A DNA stretch of 64,000 nucleotides. Source: Pseudomonas sp. CFII64. Its GTDB lineage: Bacteria; Pseudomonadota; Gammaproteobacteria; Pseudomonadales; Pseudomonadaceae. The stretch is taken from assembly GCF_000416235.1 (NCBI RefSeq), contig NZ_ATLO01000003.1, positions 124,001 to 188,000 on the forward strand, read 5' to 3'. The position numbers and the translations under genes are program-made. Within the stretch, counting starts at the first letter, position 1; each line of letters opens with the position of its first letter. The notes under the pieces are model-generated. The model ran no database searches. It was given only the letters and a program-made list of their open reading frames with translations, and had not been told where the DNA came from. Of the stretch, positions 9,427 through 19,185 are shown one piece after another.

Positions 9427-10520
9427 CAGGCAACCCTCGCCATACGCAAGCCCGGCGCCTGGATCAGGCGGCCTTGCTCGTCGAAGACAAACAGTTTGTG
9501 GGTCGGGATATACACCCGAATCGCGGCGTCGACGTCATAGGCGTGCACGCCGGGCAAATGCAGGACCAGCGAGAAGTGCTCGTTGCGCACGTGGAGAAAG
9601 GTTTCCGAGCCGCTGATTTCCGCCAGTTCGACGGTAACTGCCAGCTCAAGATCGTCATCGTTGGAGGGCACCAGGCTCAAATGGCTGGGCCGCACGCCAA
9701 AACGGAACTGACCATCGCCGACCTTGCGCAGGTCGACATTGAGCGGGAAATGCACGAAGTTGGCGAAGCTGACTTCGTTGCCGTCGATGCGCCCGGGCAT
9801 CAGGTTGATGGGCGGCTCGGAAAACAATTCAGCGGCCAGCACGGTCTTGGGCTGGTGGTACACCTCAGGCGTCTTGCCGCTCTGCACAATCCGCCCTTCG
9901 TGCAGGATCGTCGTGGTGCCGCCCAGCGCCAGGGCTTCATTGGGCTCGGTGGTGGCATAAATGGCGATGGTATGCCGCGCTTCGAACAGTTCGCGCATTT
10001 CCTGGCGCAGCTCTTCCCGGAGTTTGTAGTCGAGGTTGACCAAAGGCTCGTCAAACAGGATCAGCTCGGCATCCTTGACCAGCGCCCGGGCCATGGCCGT
10101 GCGCTGCTGCTGCCCGCCGGACAACTCCAGCGGGTAACGTTGCAGAAAACGCTCGATGCGCAGCATCTTCGCGGTTTCATGCACCCTGCTGTGAATGACT
10201 TCCCTGGATTCCCCGGCCTGACGCAGCGGCGAGGCGATGTTTTCGAACACCGTCATGCTCGGGTAATTGATGAACTGCTGATAGACCATCGACACGTTGC
10301 GGTGCCGCACTGCGGTCTGTGTGACATCTTTGCCGTTCATCAGGATTCTTCCGCTGTCGGGCTTGTCCAGCCCCGCCATCAAGCGCATCAGGCTGGTTTT
10401 GCCTGACAGGGTGCGGCCCAGCAGTACGTTGAAAGATCCAGGTTCGAAGCTCAAGGATGCGTCGTCGATCCATGTTTGGCCGTCGACAGCGCGGCTGACG
10501 TGCTCCAGCGTGAGTGACAT
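9426..10520 (-). CDS. ABC importer ATPase 1 (GlpS-like)
   Basis: First gene of the importer operon, 364 residues from MSLTLEHVSR. The signature LSGGQQQRTAMARAL near residue 135 and Walker B LILFDEPLVNLD are canonical. Walker A is degenerate: LLGRTLSGKTS near residue 37 (GRTLSGKT) instead of GxxGxGKS. The open frame extends 48 codons upstream to 10664, but that extension would contain the sigma-54 promoter at 10620-10634, so the downstream ATG is the real start. It pairs with the second ATPase, whose Walker A is normal but whose signature is altered, so each composite site is asymmetric. Confidence 0.92.
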   Translation of the reverse strand: MSLTLEHVSRAVDGQTWIDDASLSFEPGSFNVLLGRTLSGKTSLMRLMAGLDKPDSGRILMNGKDVTQTAVRHRNVSMVYQQFINYPSMTVFENIASPLRQAGESREVIHSRVHETAKMLRIERFLQRYPLELSGGQQQRTAMARALVKDAELILFDEPLVNLDYKLREELRQEMRELFEARHTIAIYATTEPNEALALGGTTTILHEGRIVQSGKTPEVYHQPKTVLAAELFSEPPINLMPGRIDGNEVSFANFVHFPLNVDLRKVGDGQFRFGVRPSHLSLVPSNDDDLELAVTVELAEISGSETFLHVRNEHFSLVLHLPGVHAYDVDAAIRVYIPTHKLFVFDEQGRLIQAPGLRMARVA

Positions 10521-10619
10521 GGCGTGCCCTTTATTGTTGGTTCTTATCAGGGGTGTTGCATGCAGTCGAAATCTGCAGCGAAATCTTTTCGAATGTTTGC
10601 GTCTATTTCCAGGAGCATT

Positions 10620-10634
10620 GCGACAAGCGTGCCA
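10620..10634 (-). promoter_or_regulatory. Sigma-54 (-24/-12) promoter of the importer operon
   Basis: On the minus strand TGGCACGCTTGTCGC matches the sigma-54 consensus TGGCACG-N4-TTGC with one mismatch and the obligatory 10-base distance between GG and GC. It lies about 100 bases upstream of the first importer ATG, and a sigma-54 activator gene is divergently transcribed next to it. Confidence 0.75.
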
Positions 10635-10718
10635 AGTGAGCGCCGCCCAAATCGATGCAAGCAAAGCTTTGATCTAGAGCCTTCGCGAGAAATCAGCTTA
10701 AGGAACAGGTTTCAGTGC

Positions 10719-10788
10719 TGAACAAAAATGAACAGCAAACGCTGAACACTTGAACAATTCAAAGGTTGACTTTGAACAATATTGAACA
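10719..10788. promoter_or_regulatory. Six TGAACA boxes: likely upstream activating sites for the sigma-54 activator
   Basis: TGAACA occurs at 10719, 10729, 10743, 10751, 10773 and 10783, all on the plus strand. They form three tandem pairs with 10-, 8- and 10-base offsets. The cluster sits about 85-170 bases upstream of the sigma-54 promoter, the distance expected for enhancer sites, and just before the activator's own gene. Confidence 0.6.
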
Positions 10789-10868
10789 ACACTGGAGAAA
10801 CGCTTCGAGCCAAGGCTCGTGCAGGTCGCATAACAAAAACAATAAAAGTACTCGCAGGATTCCCTCTC

Positions 10869-12785
10869 ATGTCCACACCCAGTGCGTCCCTCGCTCACGA
10901 CATCATCGTTCAGGATTCATGGGCCCGTTGTCGGGAGTTCGGCCTCAGCCATCAGTCCAGCCCCTCGTTCGGTCAGTTGCCGGGCGCGCAAGTGACTGAG
11001 CTGCTGCAACGGCATGACTCGCTGGTGCAGACCACCCATCAGGAAGTGCTGCCGTTCTACGAGAACATCCTCGCCAATTCCAATTGCCTGATTCTGCTGG
11101 CCGACAATCAGGGCCAGCTGCTCAAATCCTGGGGCGCACAACGCTTCATCGAACCCTCGCGTACGCAAGGCTTCATGGCTGGCGCCAGCTGGGTTGAGCG
11201 CGGCACCGGCACCAATGCCATTGGCACCGCACTGGCCTGTGAACAGGCCGTGCACATCGAACATGACGAGCATTTCCTCAAGGCCAACCGTTTCATGACC
11301 GGTTCGGCCGCGCCGATCTTTGATGCTGCCCGGCGCATCATCGGTGTGCTCGATGTGTCCAGCGACAGCTTTCTGCCGCCCTCCCACACGCTGGGCATGG
11401 TGAAAATGATGAGCCAGTCGGTGGAGAACCGGCTGATCCTCGACCAGTTTCAGGACACGCATTTCCAGCTGACCTTCAACACCGGACTGAACAACCTGGA
11501 CAGCCAATGGGCCGGTTTGCTGATCTTTGATGAATCCGGACAAATCGTCAGCGCCAATCGCCGCGCCGATAATCTGCTGGGCGTCAGCCTGTTGCGGGCC
11601 AATATCGAAAACCTGTTCAAAACCCCGGTTGCGCGCTTGCTGGACGAGCCCGAGGGGCAGCCTTTTGCGCTGCAGGCGTCAGGGCATAACCGATTCCACG
11701 GTTTGCTCAGACGCCCGAAACGCAAACCGATACACCTGCACGCAGTCCCGCCGCCTGTCAAAACCCTGCCGAACGATGTATTGCCGCTGGCAGCCGTGGG
11801 CCTGGGCGACGCAAAAGTCGAGAAAGCCGTGCGCCAGGCCGAACGGCTTCTGGAAAAGGACATCCCGCTGCTGATCCACGGCGAAACCGGGGTTGGCAAA
11901 GAGGTGTTTGTCAAAGCCCTGCACCACGCCAGTTCACGCGCCGCCCGGCCGCTGATCGCGGTGAATTGCGCGGCGATACCCGCCGAACTGGTGGAGTCCG
12001 AACTGTTTGGTTACGAAAAAGGCGCGTTCACCGGCGCCCACCACAAAGGCAGCATCGGCCTGATCCGCAAGGCGGATAAAGGCACACTGTTTCTCGACGA
12101 AATAGGCGACATGCCCTTGGCGGTTCAGGCGCGTCTGTTGCGGGTCTTGCAAGAACGTTGCGTGCAGCCGCTGGGCAGCAGCGAGCAGTATCCGGTGGAC
12201 ATTCGGCTGATATCCGCCACTAACCGCAACTTGCGTGAACAAGTGCAAGCGGGGCATTTCCGCCAGGATTTGTATTACCGGATCAGCGGACTGAATCTGG
12301 AGTTGCCGCCGCTGCGCCAGCGCACGGACAAAGCCGCACTCATCCACCGGCTCTGGGAACAGCATCGCGACGCCGAACAACACGCGGGGTTCGAATCGAA
12401 AGTCCTGGCGTTGTTCGAGGAGCATCCATGGCCCGGCAACCTGCGCCAGCTCAGCAACGTGATTCAGGTCGCGCTGGCCCTTGCCGACGAACAGCCCATA
12501 GGCGTTGAGCATTTGCCGGATGATTTTTTTGCCGACCTGGAATGGCCAAACCCCGTTGGAGCGAGGCTTGATCGCGAATCGGCTGTAGAAGCGACCGTAG
12601 GAGCGACTTTAGTCGCGAGAGCATCAATTGCCCTCCCGGCTGAAGCCGGTCCTACAGCAAGCCTCGCTTCACCCGATTTGAATGACTTGTTGCAGGCCAC
12701 TGGCGGCAACATTTCACAGTTGGCAAAACGGCTCGGGGTGAGCCGCAATACGCTGTACAAGCGGTTGCGGGAAAAGGGAGTTTGA
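10869..12785 (+). CDS. Sigma-54-dependent transcriptional activator, AcoR type, with a REP-encoded linker
   Basis: Enhancer-binding protein of 638 residues. The N-terminal region (about 1-200) has the AcoR-type opening with WARCREFGL and a GAF-like sensor. The AAA+ domain has Walker A GETGVGKE (338-345), the sigma-54 contact loop GAFTGA (385-390) and Walker B GTLFLDE (405-411). The C-terminal Fis-type helix-turn-helix is NISQLAKRLGVSRNTLYKR (about 614-632). The start is MSTPSASLAH, preceded by AGGATTCCCTCTC; the longer frame from 10782 would begin inside the TGAACA boxes. Residues about 562-600, between AAA+ and the helix-turn-helix, are encoded by a REP element. It faces the ABC importer operon, which it presumably activates. 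Confidence 0.92.
   Translation: MSTPSASLAHDIIVQDSWARCREFGLSHQSSPSFGQLPGAQVTELLQRHDSLVQTTHQEVLPFYENILANSNCLILLADNQGQLLKSWGAQRFIEPSRTQGFMAGASWVERGTGTNAIGTALACEQAVHIEHDEHFLKANRFMTGSAAPIFDAARRIIGVLDVSSDSFLPPSHTLGMVKMMSQSVENRLILDQFQDTHFQLTFNTGLNNLDSQWAGLLIFDESGQIVSANRRADNLLGVSLLRANIENLFKTPVARLLDEPEGQPFALQASGHNRFHGLLRRPKRKPIHLHAVPPPVKTLPNDVLPLAAVGLGDAKVEKAVRQAERLLEKDIPLLIHGETGVGKEVFVKALHHASSRAARPLIAVNCAAIPAELVESELFGYEKGAFTGAHHKGSIGLIRKADKGTLFLDEIGDMPLAVQARLLRVLQERCVQPLGSSEQYPVDIRLISATNRNLREQVQAGHFRQDLYYRISGLNLELPPLRQRTDKAALIHRLWEQHRDAEQHAGFESKVLALFEEHPWPGNLRQLSNVIQVALALADEQPIGVEHLPDDFFADLEWPNPVGARLDRESAVEATVGATLVARASIALPAEAGPTASLASPDLNDLLQATGGNISQLAKRLGVSRNTLYKRLREKGV
12601..12671. repeat. REP element inside the activator coding sequence
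   Basis: The stretch contains two small palindromes typical of Pseudomonas REPs (GCGACTTTAGTCGC and CCGGCTGAAGCCGG followed by TCCTAC). It matches the intergenic copy at 12826-12896 at 67 of 71 positions. Flanking bases from about 12556 (GTTGGAGCGAGGCTT) also look REP-derived. It reads through in frame without a stop. Confidence 0.85.
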
Positions 12786-12796
12786 TGGCAAGTCAC

Positions 12797-12896
12797 CGTT
12801 GGCGCGACCATTGGAGCGACCATTGGAGCGACTTTAGTCGCGAGAGCATCAATTGCCCTCCCAGCCAAAGCCGGTCCTACAGCAAGCCTCGCTCCA
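12797..12896. repeat. REP pair between the activator and cysS
   Basis: Three tandem TTGG(A/C)GCGAC units are followed by the same GCGACTTTAGTCGC and (C)AGCCAAAGCCGGTCCTAC palindromes as the in-gene copy. It lies between two convergent genes, the usual REP location. Confidence 0.85.
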
Positions 12897-12923
12897 ACGG
12901 GATAATCATGGCTCAGCAGCCAA

Positions 12924-14306
12924 TCAATCCGCCAATCGCCAGGTCGTTGCGCCTTTGCCGTCTTCCAGTACCACGCCCATGGCGGTGAGCTGGTCGCGGA
13001 TGCGGTCGGATTCACCCCAGTTTTTGGCGGCTCGTGCTGCCAGCCGGGCTTCGATCAAGGCCTCGACTTCAGCCGCATCAACCCGACCTTCAGCGCCAGC
13101 GCGCAAAAAGTCGTCCGCTTCCAGTTGCAGCACGCCCAGCACGCTGGCCAACGCCTTCAAACGTGCCGCCAAACCGGCCGCAGCGGGCAGATCGGTGTCA
13201 CGCAGGCGGTTGATCTCGCGCACCATTTCGAACAGCACGGCGCACGCTTCCGGCGTACCGAAATCATCGTTCATCGCCGCCGAGAATCGCTCGACAAATG
13301 CCTCGCCACCGACCGGCTCGGAAACCGGCAAGCCACGCAACGCGTGATAGAAACGTTCCAGCGCGCTCTTGGACTCTTTCAGACTGTCTTCGGAGTAGTT
13401 GATGGCGCTGCGGTAATGGCTGGAAACCAGCAGATAACGCACCACTTCCGGATGATATTTCTCCAGCACGTCACGAATGGTGAAGAAGTTGTTCAAGGAC
13501 TTGGACATCTTCTCGCCATTGATGCGAATCATGCCGCAGTGCATCCAGGCATTGGCGTAGGTCTTGCCGGTCGCGGCTTCGCTCTGGGCAATTTCGTTTT
13601 CGTGGTGCGGAAACTCAAGATCGCTGCCGCCGCCATGAATATCGAACGTCTCGCCCAGGCAGCAGGTGGACATCACCGAGCATTCAATATGCCAGCCCGG
13701 ACGCCCGGCGCCCCAAGGCGATTCCCAGCTGGGTTCGCCCGGCTTGACGCCTTTCCAGAGCACGAAATCCAGCGGATCGTCCTTGGATTCATCCACTTCG
13801 ATACGCGCGCCGATGCGCAGGTCTTCGATTTTCTTGCGCGACAGCTTGCCGTAACCAAGGAACTTGCCAACGCGGTAATACACGTCGCCATTACCCGGTG
13901 CGTAAGCGTAACCCTTGTCGATCAAGGTCTGGATCATGGCGTGCATGCCGGCGATATGATCGGTGGCACGCGGCTCCATGTCTGGCGGCAGAATATTCAG
14001 CCGCGCCTCGTCTTCATGCATCGCATCGATCATGCGCGCGGTCAGGGCATCGAACGTTTCACCGTTGTCACGGGCACGATTGATGATCTTGTCGTCAATA
14101 TCGGTGATGTTGCGCACGTACGTCAGGTCATAGCCGCTGAAACGCAGCCAGCGCGTGACGAGGTCGAACGCCACCATGCTGCGGCCATGGCCAAGGTGGC
14201 AGTAGTCGTAAACGGTCATCCCGCAGACGTACATGCGCACCTTGTTGCCATCCAGCGGTTTGAAGACTTCTTTGCTCTTGGTGAGCGTGTTGTAAATAGA
14301 GAGCAC
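12924..14306 (-). CDS. cysS: Cysteinyl-tRNA synthetase
   Basis: Class Ia cytoplasmic synthetase that charges tRNA-Cys. It has 460 residues, the usual length. The zinc ligand Cys28 ([10 protein letters not shown]), the HIGH-like motif HLGH (37-40), the second zinc region WHIECSVMS with [14 protein letters not shown] (about 205-240) and KMSKSLNNF (near 268) are all present. It lies 9 bases downstream of glnS on the same strand, so the two synthetases are probably co-transcribed, an arrangement conserved in Pseudomonas. Confidence 0.98.
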   Translation of the reverse strand: MLSIYNTLTKSKEVFKPLDGNKVRMYVCGMTVYDYCHLGHGRSMVAFDLVTRWLRFSGYDLTYVRNITDIDDKIINRARDNGETFDALTARMIDAMHEDEARLNILPPDMEPRATDHIAGMHAMIQTLIDKGYAYAPGNGDVYYRVGKFLGYGKLSRKKIEDLRIGARIEVDESKDDPLDFVLWKGVKPGEPSWESPWGAGRPGWHIECSVMSTCCLGETFDIHGGGSDLEFPHHENEIAQSEAATGKTYANAWMHCGMIRINGEKMSKSLNNFFTIRDVLEKYHPEVVRYLLVSSHYRSAINYSEDSLKESKSALERFYHALRGLPVSEPVGGEAFVERFSAAMNDDFGTPEACAVLFEMVREINRLRDTDLPAAAGLAARLKALASVLGVLQLEADDFLRAGAEGRVDAAEVEALIEARLAARAAKNWGESDRIRDQLTAMGVVLEDGKGATTWRLAD

Positions 14307-14315
14307 TTGCTTGCC

Positions 14316-16010
14316 TCAGGTCCAGGAATCCCGCAACGTCACCGTGCGGTTAAAGACTGGTTGACCAGGTTTGGAGTCCTTGATGTCCGCGCAGAAATAA
14401 CCTTCGCGTTCGAACTGGAAACGGTCTTCCGGTTGTGCGTTTGCCAGAGAAGGTTCGGCACGACAACCGGTGAGCACTTGCAGGGAATCGGGGTTGATGT
14501 TGTCCAGGAAGCTGGCGCCGTCTTCGGCTTTTTCCGGGTTCGGGGAGCGGAACAGGCGATCATACAGACGCACTTCGCATTCAAGGCTGGCCGCAGCCGG
14601 CACCCAGTGCACAACGCCTTTGACCTTGCGGCCTTCAGGGTTCTTGCCCAGGGTCTCCGGGTCGTACGAGCAACGCAACTCGACGATATTGCCGTCGGCA
14701 TCCTTGATCGCCTCATCGGCACGGATCACATAGCTGCCGCGCAGACGCACTTCGCCGTTGGGCTCCAGGCGCTTGTAGCCTTTTGGCGGTTCTTCCATGT
14801 AATCGTCGCGATCGATGTAGATCTCGCGGGCGAATGGCAACTCGCGCACGCCGAGGTCTTCTTTCGGGTGACGCGGCAATTCCAGCTTCTCGACCTGGCC
14901 TTCCGGGTAGTTGGTGATCACGACTTTCAGCGGACGCAGCACGCACATGGCGCGCGGCGCGCTGTGGTCCAGATCGTCGCGGATGCTGAATTCGAGCATG
15001 CCGAAGTCAACGACGCCGTCGGAACGGTTGGTGCCGATCATCTCGCAGAAGTTGCGGATCGAAGCGGGCGTGTAGCCGCGACGACGGAAACCCGAAATGG
15101 TCGACATGCGCGGGTCATCCCAGCCAGAGACGTGCTGCTCGTCCACCAATTGCTTGAGTTTGCGCTTGCTGGTGACGGTGTAGCTCAGGTTCAGACGCGA
15201 AAACTCGTACTGACGCGGATGGCATGGTACTGGCAGATTGTCCAGGAACCAGTCATACAGCGGACGATGGCTTTCGAACTCCAGTGTGCAGATCGAATGC
15301 GTGATGCCTTCAATGGCATCGGACTGACCGTGGGTAAAGTCGTAGATCGGGTAAATGCACCACTTGTCACCGGTCTGGTGGTGGTGGGCATGACGAATGC
15401 GATACAGGATCGGGTCGCGCAGGTTCATGTTCGGCGAGGCCATGTCGATCCTGGCACGCAGCACGCGCGCGCCGTCCGGGAACTCACCGGCCTTCATGCG
15501 GGCGAACAGGTCGAGGTTTTCCTCGACGCTACGCTCCCGGAACGGGCTGTTCTTGCCCGGCTCGGTCAGGGTGCCGCGATATTCGCGGGCCTGCTCGGGG
15601 GTCAGATCATCGACGTAGGCCTTGCCCGACTTGATCAGCTCGACTGCCCAGTCGTGCAATTGGTCGAAATATTGCGAGGCATAACGCACTTCCCCGGACC
15701 ATTCGAAGCCCAGCCACTTGACGTCATTCTGGATGGAATCAATGTATTCCTGATCTTCCTTGGCCGGGTTCGTATCGTCGAAGCGCAGATGCGTTTCGCC
15801 GCCGAACTCCTTGGCCAGCCCGAAATTCACGCAAATCGACTTGGCATGGCCGATATGCAGATAGCCGTTGGGCTCAGGCGGAAAGCGCGTGACGATCTTC
15901 GTGTGCTTGCCGGCATCCAGGTCAGCCTGGACGATGGGGCGCAGGAAATTGGTCGGGACAGCAGGGCCTGCCTTGGAATTCGCAACGGGGTCTTGAGTGG
16001 GCTTGCTCAT
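14316..16010 (-). CDS. glnS: Glutaminyl-tRNA synthetase
   Basis: Charges tRNA-Gln directly; 564 residues. Motifs include the HIGH signature in [11 protein letters not shown] (near residue 45), the class I second signature as TVTSKRKL (near 280), and the two beta-barrel anticodon-binding domains from about 350. The start used is [10 protein letters not shown], with AAGGATCCT just upstream. An in-frame TTG five codons earlier is a weaker alternative. First gene of the glnS-cysS pair; the 206 bases to ppiB, divergently transcribed, must hold both promoters. Confidence 0.98.
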   Translation of the reverse strand: MSKPTQDPVANSKAGPAVPTNFLRPIVQADLDAGKHTKIVTRFPPEPNGYLHIGHAKSICVNFGLAKEFGGETHLRFDDTNPAKEDQEYIDSIQNDVKWLGFEWSGEVRYASQYFDQLHDWAVELIKSGKAYVDDLTPEQAREYRGTLTEPGKNSPFRERSVEENLDLFARMKAGEFPDGARVLRARIDMASPNMNLRDPILYRIRHAHHHQTGDKWCIYPIYDFTHGQSDAIEGITHSICTLEFESHRPLYDWFLDNLPVPCHPRQYEFSRLNLSYTVTSKRKLKQLVDEQHVSGWDDPRMSTISGFRRRGYTPASIRNFCEMIGTNRSDGVVDFGMLEFSIRDDLDHSAPRAMCVLRPLKVVITNYPEGQVEKLELPRHPKEDLGVRELPFAREIYIDRDDYMEEPPKGYKRLEPNGEVRLRGSYVIRADEAIKDADGNIVELRCSYDPETLGKNPEGRKVKGVVHWVPAAASLECEVRLYDRLFRSPNPEKAEDGASFLDNINPDSLQVLTGCRAEPSLANAQPEDRFQFEREGYFCADIKDSKPGQPVFNRTVTLRDSWT

Positions 16011-16216
16011 AGGATCCTTGGACAATACAAGTGCGCGGCCAGGGTAGGCCGACTAAATCAAAGCGCCTATCATAGCCGATGCCGTCAAGAGGCTGACAGC
16101 ACACTCTGCGAAAACACGCGAGTTAAAAACTCGACCGAATTATGTAACCACCTCTGTAAACTGCGCGTCAGGGTTATATCGCGCCCCATCCATGAATCAA
16201 AAAGAGCGACTTTTCC

Positions 16217-16720
16217 ATGTCCAAAGTAAAATTGACCACCAATCACGGCGACATCGTATTGGAACTCAACGCTGAAAAAGCGCCACTGACCGTTGCCAAC
16301 TTCATCGAATACGTCAACGCCGGCCACTACGAAAACACCGTTTTCCACCGTGTCATCGGCAACTTCATGATCCAGGGCGGCGGTTTTGAGCCAGGCATGA
16401 AAGAAAAGAAAGACAAGCGCCCAAGCATCCAGAACGAAGCTGACAACGGCCTGCCGAACGAGAAGTACACCGTTGCCATGGCTCGCACCATGGAGCCGCA
16501 TTCGGCTTCCGCGCAGTTCTTCATCAACGTCGCCGATAACACCTTCTTGAACCACAGCGCCAAGACCACTCAGGGCTGGGGCTATGCGGTATTCGCCAAA
16601 GTCGTTGAAGGCACCGACATCGTCGACAGGATCAAAGGCGTCGCCACCACCAGCAAAGCCGGCCATCAAGACGTTCCAGCCGAAGACGTGATCATCGAGA
16701 AAGCCGAGATCACTGAGTGA
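16217..16720 (+). CDS. ppiB: Cytoplasmic peptidyl-prolyl cis-trans isomerase B (cyclophilin)
   Basis: A cyclophilin of 167 residues with no signal peptide. The active-site segments [13 protein letters not shown] (about 43-55), the catalytic-loop [12 protein letters not shown] (about 94-105) and [12 protein letters not shown] (about 122-133) are all there. Its TGA overlaps the GTG start of lpxH (GTGA), so the two genes are translationally coupled, as in other Pseudomonas genomes. Confidence 0.97.
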   Translation: MSKVKLTTNHGDIVLELNAEKAPLTVANFIEYVNAGHYENTVFHRVIGNFMIQGGGFEPGMKEKKDKRPSIQNEADNGLPNEKYTVAMARTMEPHSASAQFFINVADNTFLNHSAKTTQGWGYAVFAKVVEGTDIVDRIKGVATTSKAGHQDVPAEDVIIEKAEITE

Positions 16721-17493
16721 TATTGCTGATCTCCGATCTGCATCTTGAGGAGGAGCGCCCGGACATTACCCGGGCGTTTCTGGATCTGCTCGCCGGCCGC
16801 GCCCGCGCAGCCGAGTCGCTGTATATCCTCGGGGATTTTTTCGAAGCCTGGATCGGCGATGACGCCATGTCGCCGTTCCAGCGCTCGATCTGCGAAGCCC
16901 TGCGCCAATTGAGCGACAGCGGCACGCACATTTTCCTGATGCACGGCAATCGCGACTTCATGATCGGCCGTGCGTTTTGCAAGGCAGCGGGCTGCACACT
17001 GCTGCGCGACCCCAGCGTCGTACAAATGAATGGTGAGCCCGTGCTGCTGATGCACGGCGACAGCCTGTGTACCCGGGATGAATCCTACATCCGCATGCGT
17101 CGCATCCTGCGCAACCCGTTGACGTTATGGGTGTTGCGCAATCTGCCGAAAAGCACGCGTTACAAGCTGGCGCGCAAGCTGCGCAATGAAAGCCAGGTGC
17201 ATACCCGCATGAAAACCAACGACATCGTTGACGTCACGCCCGAGGAAGTCCCGAAGGTCATGACCCAATACGGTGTACGCACCTTGATCCACGGCCATAC
17301 CCATCGGCCGGCGATCCACAAGCTGCAAATCGGCGCTGACGCCGCCCGGCGCATCGTACTCGGTGATTGGGACAAGCAGGGCTGGGCGTTGCAGGTCGAC
17401 GAACAGGGCTTTGCCTTGAGTGCGTTTGAGTTTGTGCCTTTAGATGCTAGCTTGCCCGCGACAGCATCAGACGCGTCGAAATCGGCTGGCTGA
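16717..17493 (+). CDS. lpxH: LpxH, UDP-2,3-diacylglucosamine pyrophosphatase (lipid A synthesis)
   Basis: Hydrolyses UDP-2,3-diacylglucosamine to lipid X at the inner membrane. Calcineurin-like metallophosphatase motifs: SDLHL (residues 6-10), GDFFE (near 39), GNRDF (near 77), HGDSL (near 112) and GHTHRP (near 194). It starts with GTG overlapping the ppiB stop. It is 258 residues, longer than the roughly 240 usual for Pseudomonas LpxH. The last 15 or so residues ([14 protein letters not shown]) are encoded by REP-like DNA that continues into the BIME downstream, so the original stop has probably been displaced. Confidence 0.95.
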   Translation: MILLISDLHLEEERPDITRAFLDLLAGRARAAESLYILGDFFEAWIGDDAMSPFQRSICEALRQLSDSGTHIFLMHGNRDFMIGRAFCKAAGCTLLRDPSVVQMNGEPVLLMHGDSLCTRDESYIRMRRILRNPLTLWVLRNLPKSTRYKLARKLRNESQVHTRMKTNDIVDVTPEEVPKVMTQYGVRTLIHGHTHRPAIHKLQIGADAARRIVLGDWDKQGWALQVDEQGFALSAFEFVPLDASLPATASDASKSAG

Positions 17494-17497
17494 TTCC

Positions 17498-17588
17498 GCA
17501 GGACCGGCTTTAGCCAGGAGGGCGTTCGTTTGAGCAACGAAGTCCAGTGACTGATCCGGCCCTCTCCCGGCTAAAGCCAGTCCTACAG
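17498..17588. repeat. REP pair (BIME) between lpxH and the efflux operon
   Basis: Two REP sequences in opposite orientation, AGGACCGGCTTTAGCC at 17500 and CCCGGCTAAAGCCAGTCCTAC at 17567-17586, are separated by about 50 bases. They lie between convergent genes. Confidence 0.85.
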
Positions 17589-17620
17589 ATATCATTCGGC
17601 CATCCCGCTCGCCTCGGGCG

Positions 17621-19159
17621 TCAATGCCCGCCCCCCGCCGCAGGCCCGGCCTTGGCGGCAAACGGCGGCTTGGCCAGCCACACCAGCAAGATCAGCCCCA
17701 TGAATATCCAGCCCAGCAAGTAGAAATAATCCACCGTGGACATCATGTACGCCTGACTGTTGAGCGTTTGCTCCAGCTGCGCGTAGGCCTGTGGACTGGC
17801 GCCGCCCAGGCTGTTCAGTGCATCGCGTGTCGCGGGATCATAAGTGCTGAGGTTTTCGCTCAGATACGCATGATGCTGATCCGCCCGGCGAATCCAGATC
17901 CACGTCGTCAATGACGCGGCAAAGCTGCCGCCCAACGTGCGCAGGAACGTCGCCAGCCCGGACCCGTCGGCGATCTGGCTCGGTGGCAGGTCAGACAACA
18001 GAATGCTCAGGGTCGGCATGAAGAACAATGCCACTCCCGCGCCCATGAACAGCTGCACGAGGGCGATGTGTTCGAAGTCCACCTCATTGGTGAACCCGGC
18101 GCGCATGAAGCAACTGGCACCGATGGCCAGGAACGCCAGCCCTGCGAGCAAGCGCAGGTCGAACTTGTGCGCGTACTTGCCGACAAAAGGCGACATCAGC
18201 ACCGGCAGGATACCGATGGGGGCCACCGCCAGCCCCGCATAGGTCGCGGTGTAGCCCATTTGCGTCTGCAGCCATTGCGGCAATAGCAGATTGATGCCGA
18301 AGAAACCTGCGTAGCCACCCACCAGCACCATGGTGCCGATCCGGAAATTGCGAAACGCGAACAAGCGCAGATTGACGATGGGATGCTTGTCGGTCATTTC
18401 CCAGATGATGAACACCGACAAGGCAATCGCCGAAATCACGGTGCCAATCACAATGAAATTCGATTCGAACCAGTCCAGGTCGTTGCCCTTGTCGAGCACG
18501 ATCTGCAACGCGCCGACGCCAATGATCAACGTCAGCAGGCCCACATAATCCATGGGCTGATAACTGGTCACCACCGGACGCTTGGCCATCTGCATGCGTA
18601 CTACCAGCACCGCGAACAGACCAATCGGGATATTGATGAAGAAAATCCACGGCCAGCTGTAGCTGTCGGTGATCCAGCCGCCGAGGATCGGCCCGGCAAT
18701 GGGCGCGACCACCGTGACCATCGCCAGCAATGCCAGGGCCATCCCCCGTTTGGCCGGAGGATAGACGGCAATCAGCAAGGTCTGCGTCATCGGGTACAAC
18801 GGCCCGGCGACCACGCCTTGCAACACGCGAAAGCCCACCAATTCAGGCATCGACTGGGAAATCCCGCACAGGAACGAGGCGACCACGAACAGAATCGTCG
18901 CCCACAAAAACAGTTTCACTTCGCCAAAGCGGCGGCTCAGCCAGCCGGTCAGCGGCAAGGCAATGGCGTTGCTGACGGCGAACGAGGTGATGACCCAGGT
19001 GCCCTGCTCCGAACTGACCCCGAGGTTACCCGAGATGGTCGGCAAAGCGACGTTGGCGATGGTGGTGTCCAGCACCTGCATGAACGTCGCCAGAGACAGG
19101 CCGATGGTGCATAACAGAAGGCTGGGCGGCGTAAATGAAGCGGGGGCGTTGGCGCTCAT
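17621..19159 (-). CDS. MFS multidrug exporter, DHA2 (EmrB/QacA) family
   Basis: Proton-driven inner-membrane drug exporter of 512 residues with about 14 membrane segments. The motifs QVLDTTIANVALPTI (near residue 30) and the motif-A region WLSRRFGEVKLF are characteristic of DHA2 14-TM pumps. The start is MSANAPASFT, after AGGGATTGCCG. It is the last gene of the marR-OMF-HlyD-MFS operon and would form a tripartite EmrAB-TolC-like pump with its neighbours. The substrate cannot be read from sequence. Confidence 0.93.
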   Translation of the reverse strand: MSANAPASFTPPSLLLCTIGLSLATFMQVLDTTIANVALPTISGNLGVSSEQGTWVITSFAVSNAIALPLTGWLSRRFGEVKLFLWATILFVVASFLCGISQSMPELVGFRVLQGVVAGPLYPMTQTLLIAVYPPAKRGMALALLAMVTVVAPIAGPILGGWITDSYSWPWIFFINIPIGLFAVLVVRMQMAKRPVVTSYQPMDYVGLLTLIIGVGALQIVLDKGNDLDWFESNFIVIGTVISAIALSVFIIWEMTDKHPIVNLRLFAFRNFRIGTMVLVGGYAGFFGINLLLPQWLQTQMGYTATYAGLAVAPIGILPVLMSPFVGKYAHKFDLRLLAGLAFLAIGASCFMRAGFTNEVDFEHIALVQLFMGAGVALFFMPTLSILLSDLPPSQIADGSGLATFLRTLGGSFAASLTTWIWIRRADQHHAYLSENLSTYDPATRDALNSLGGASPQAYAQLEQTLNSQAYMMSTVDYFYLLGWIFMGLILLVWLAKPPFAAKAGPAAGGGH

Positions 19160-19185
19160 CGGCAATCCCTGAAAACTCTGGAAAC

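Noticed and set aside
10521..10664. A 48-residue N-terminal extension of the first importer ATPase
   Set aside because: It contains the sigma-54 promoter and has no ATPase homology; the ATG at 10520 matches the family start.
13125..16229. A 1,034-codon open frame on the plus strand opposite cysS and glnS
   Set aside because: It is the antisense shadow of two certain tRNA synthetase genes; high-GC third-position bias keeps the opposite frame open. No ribosome site or domain.
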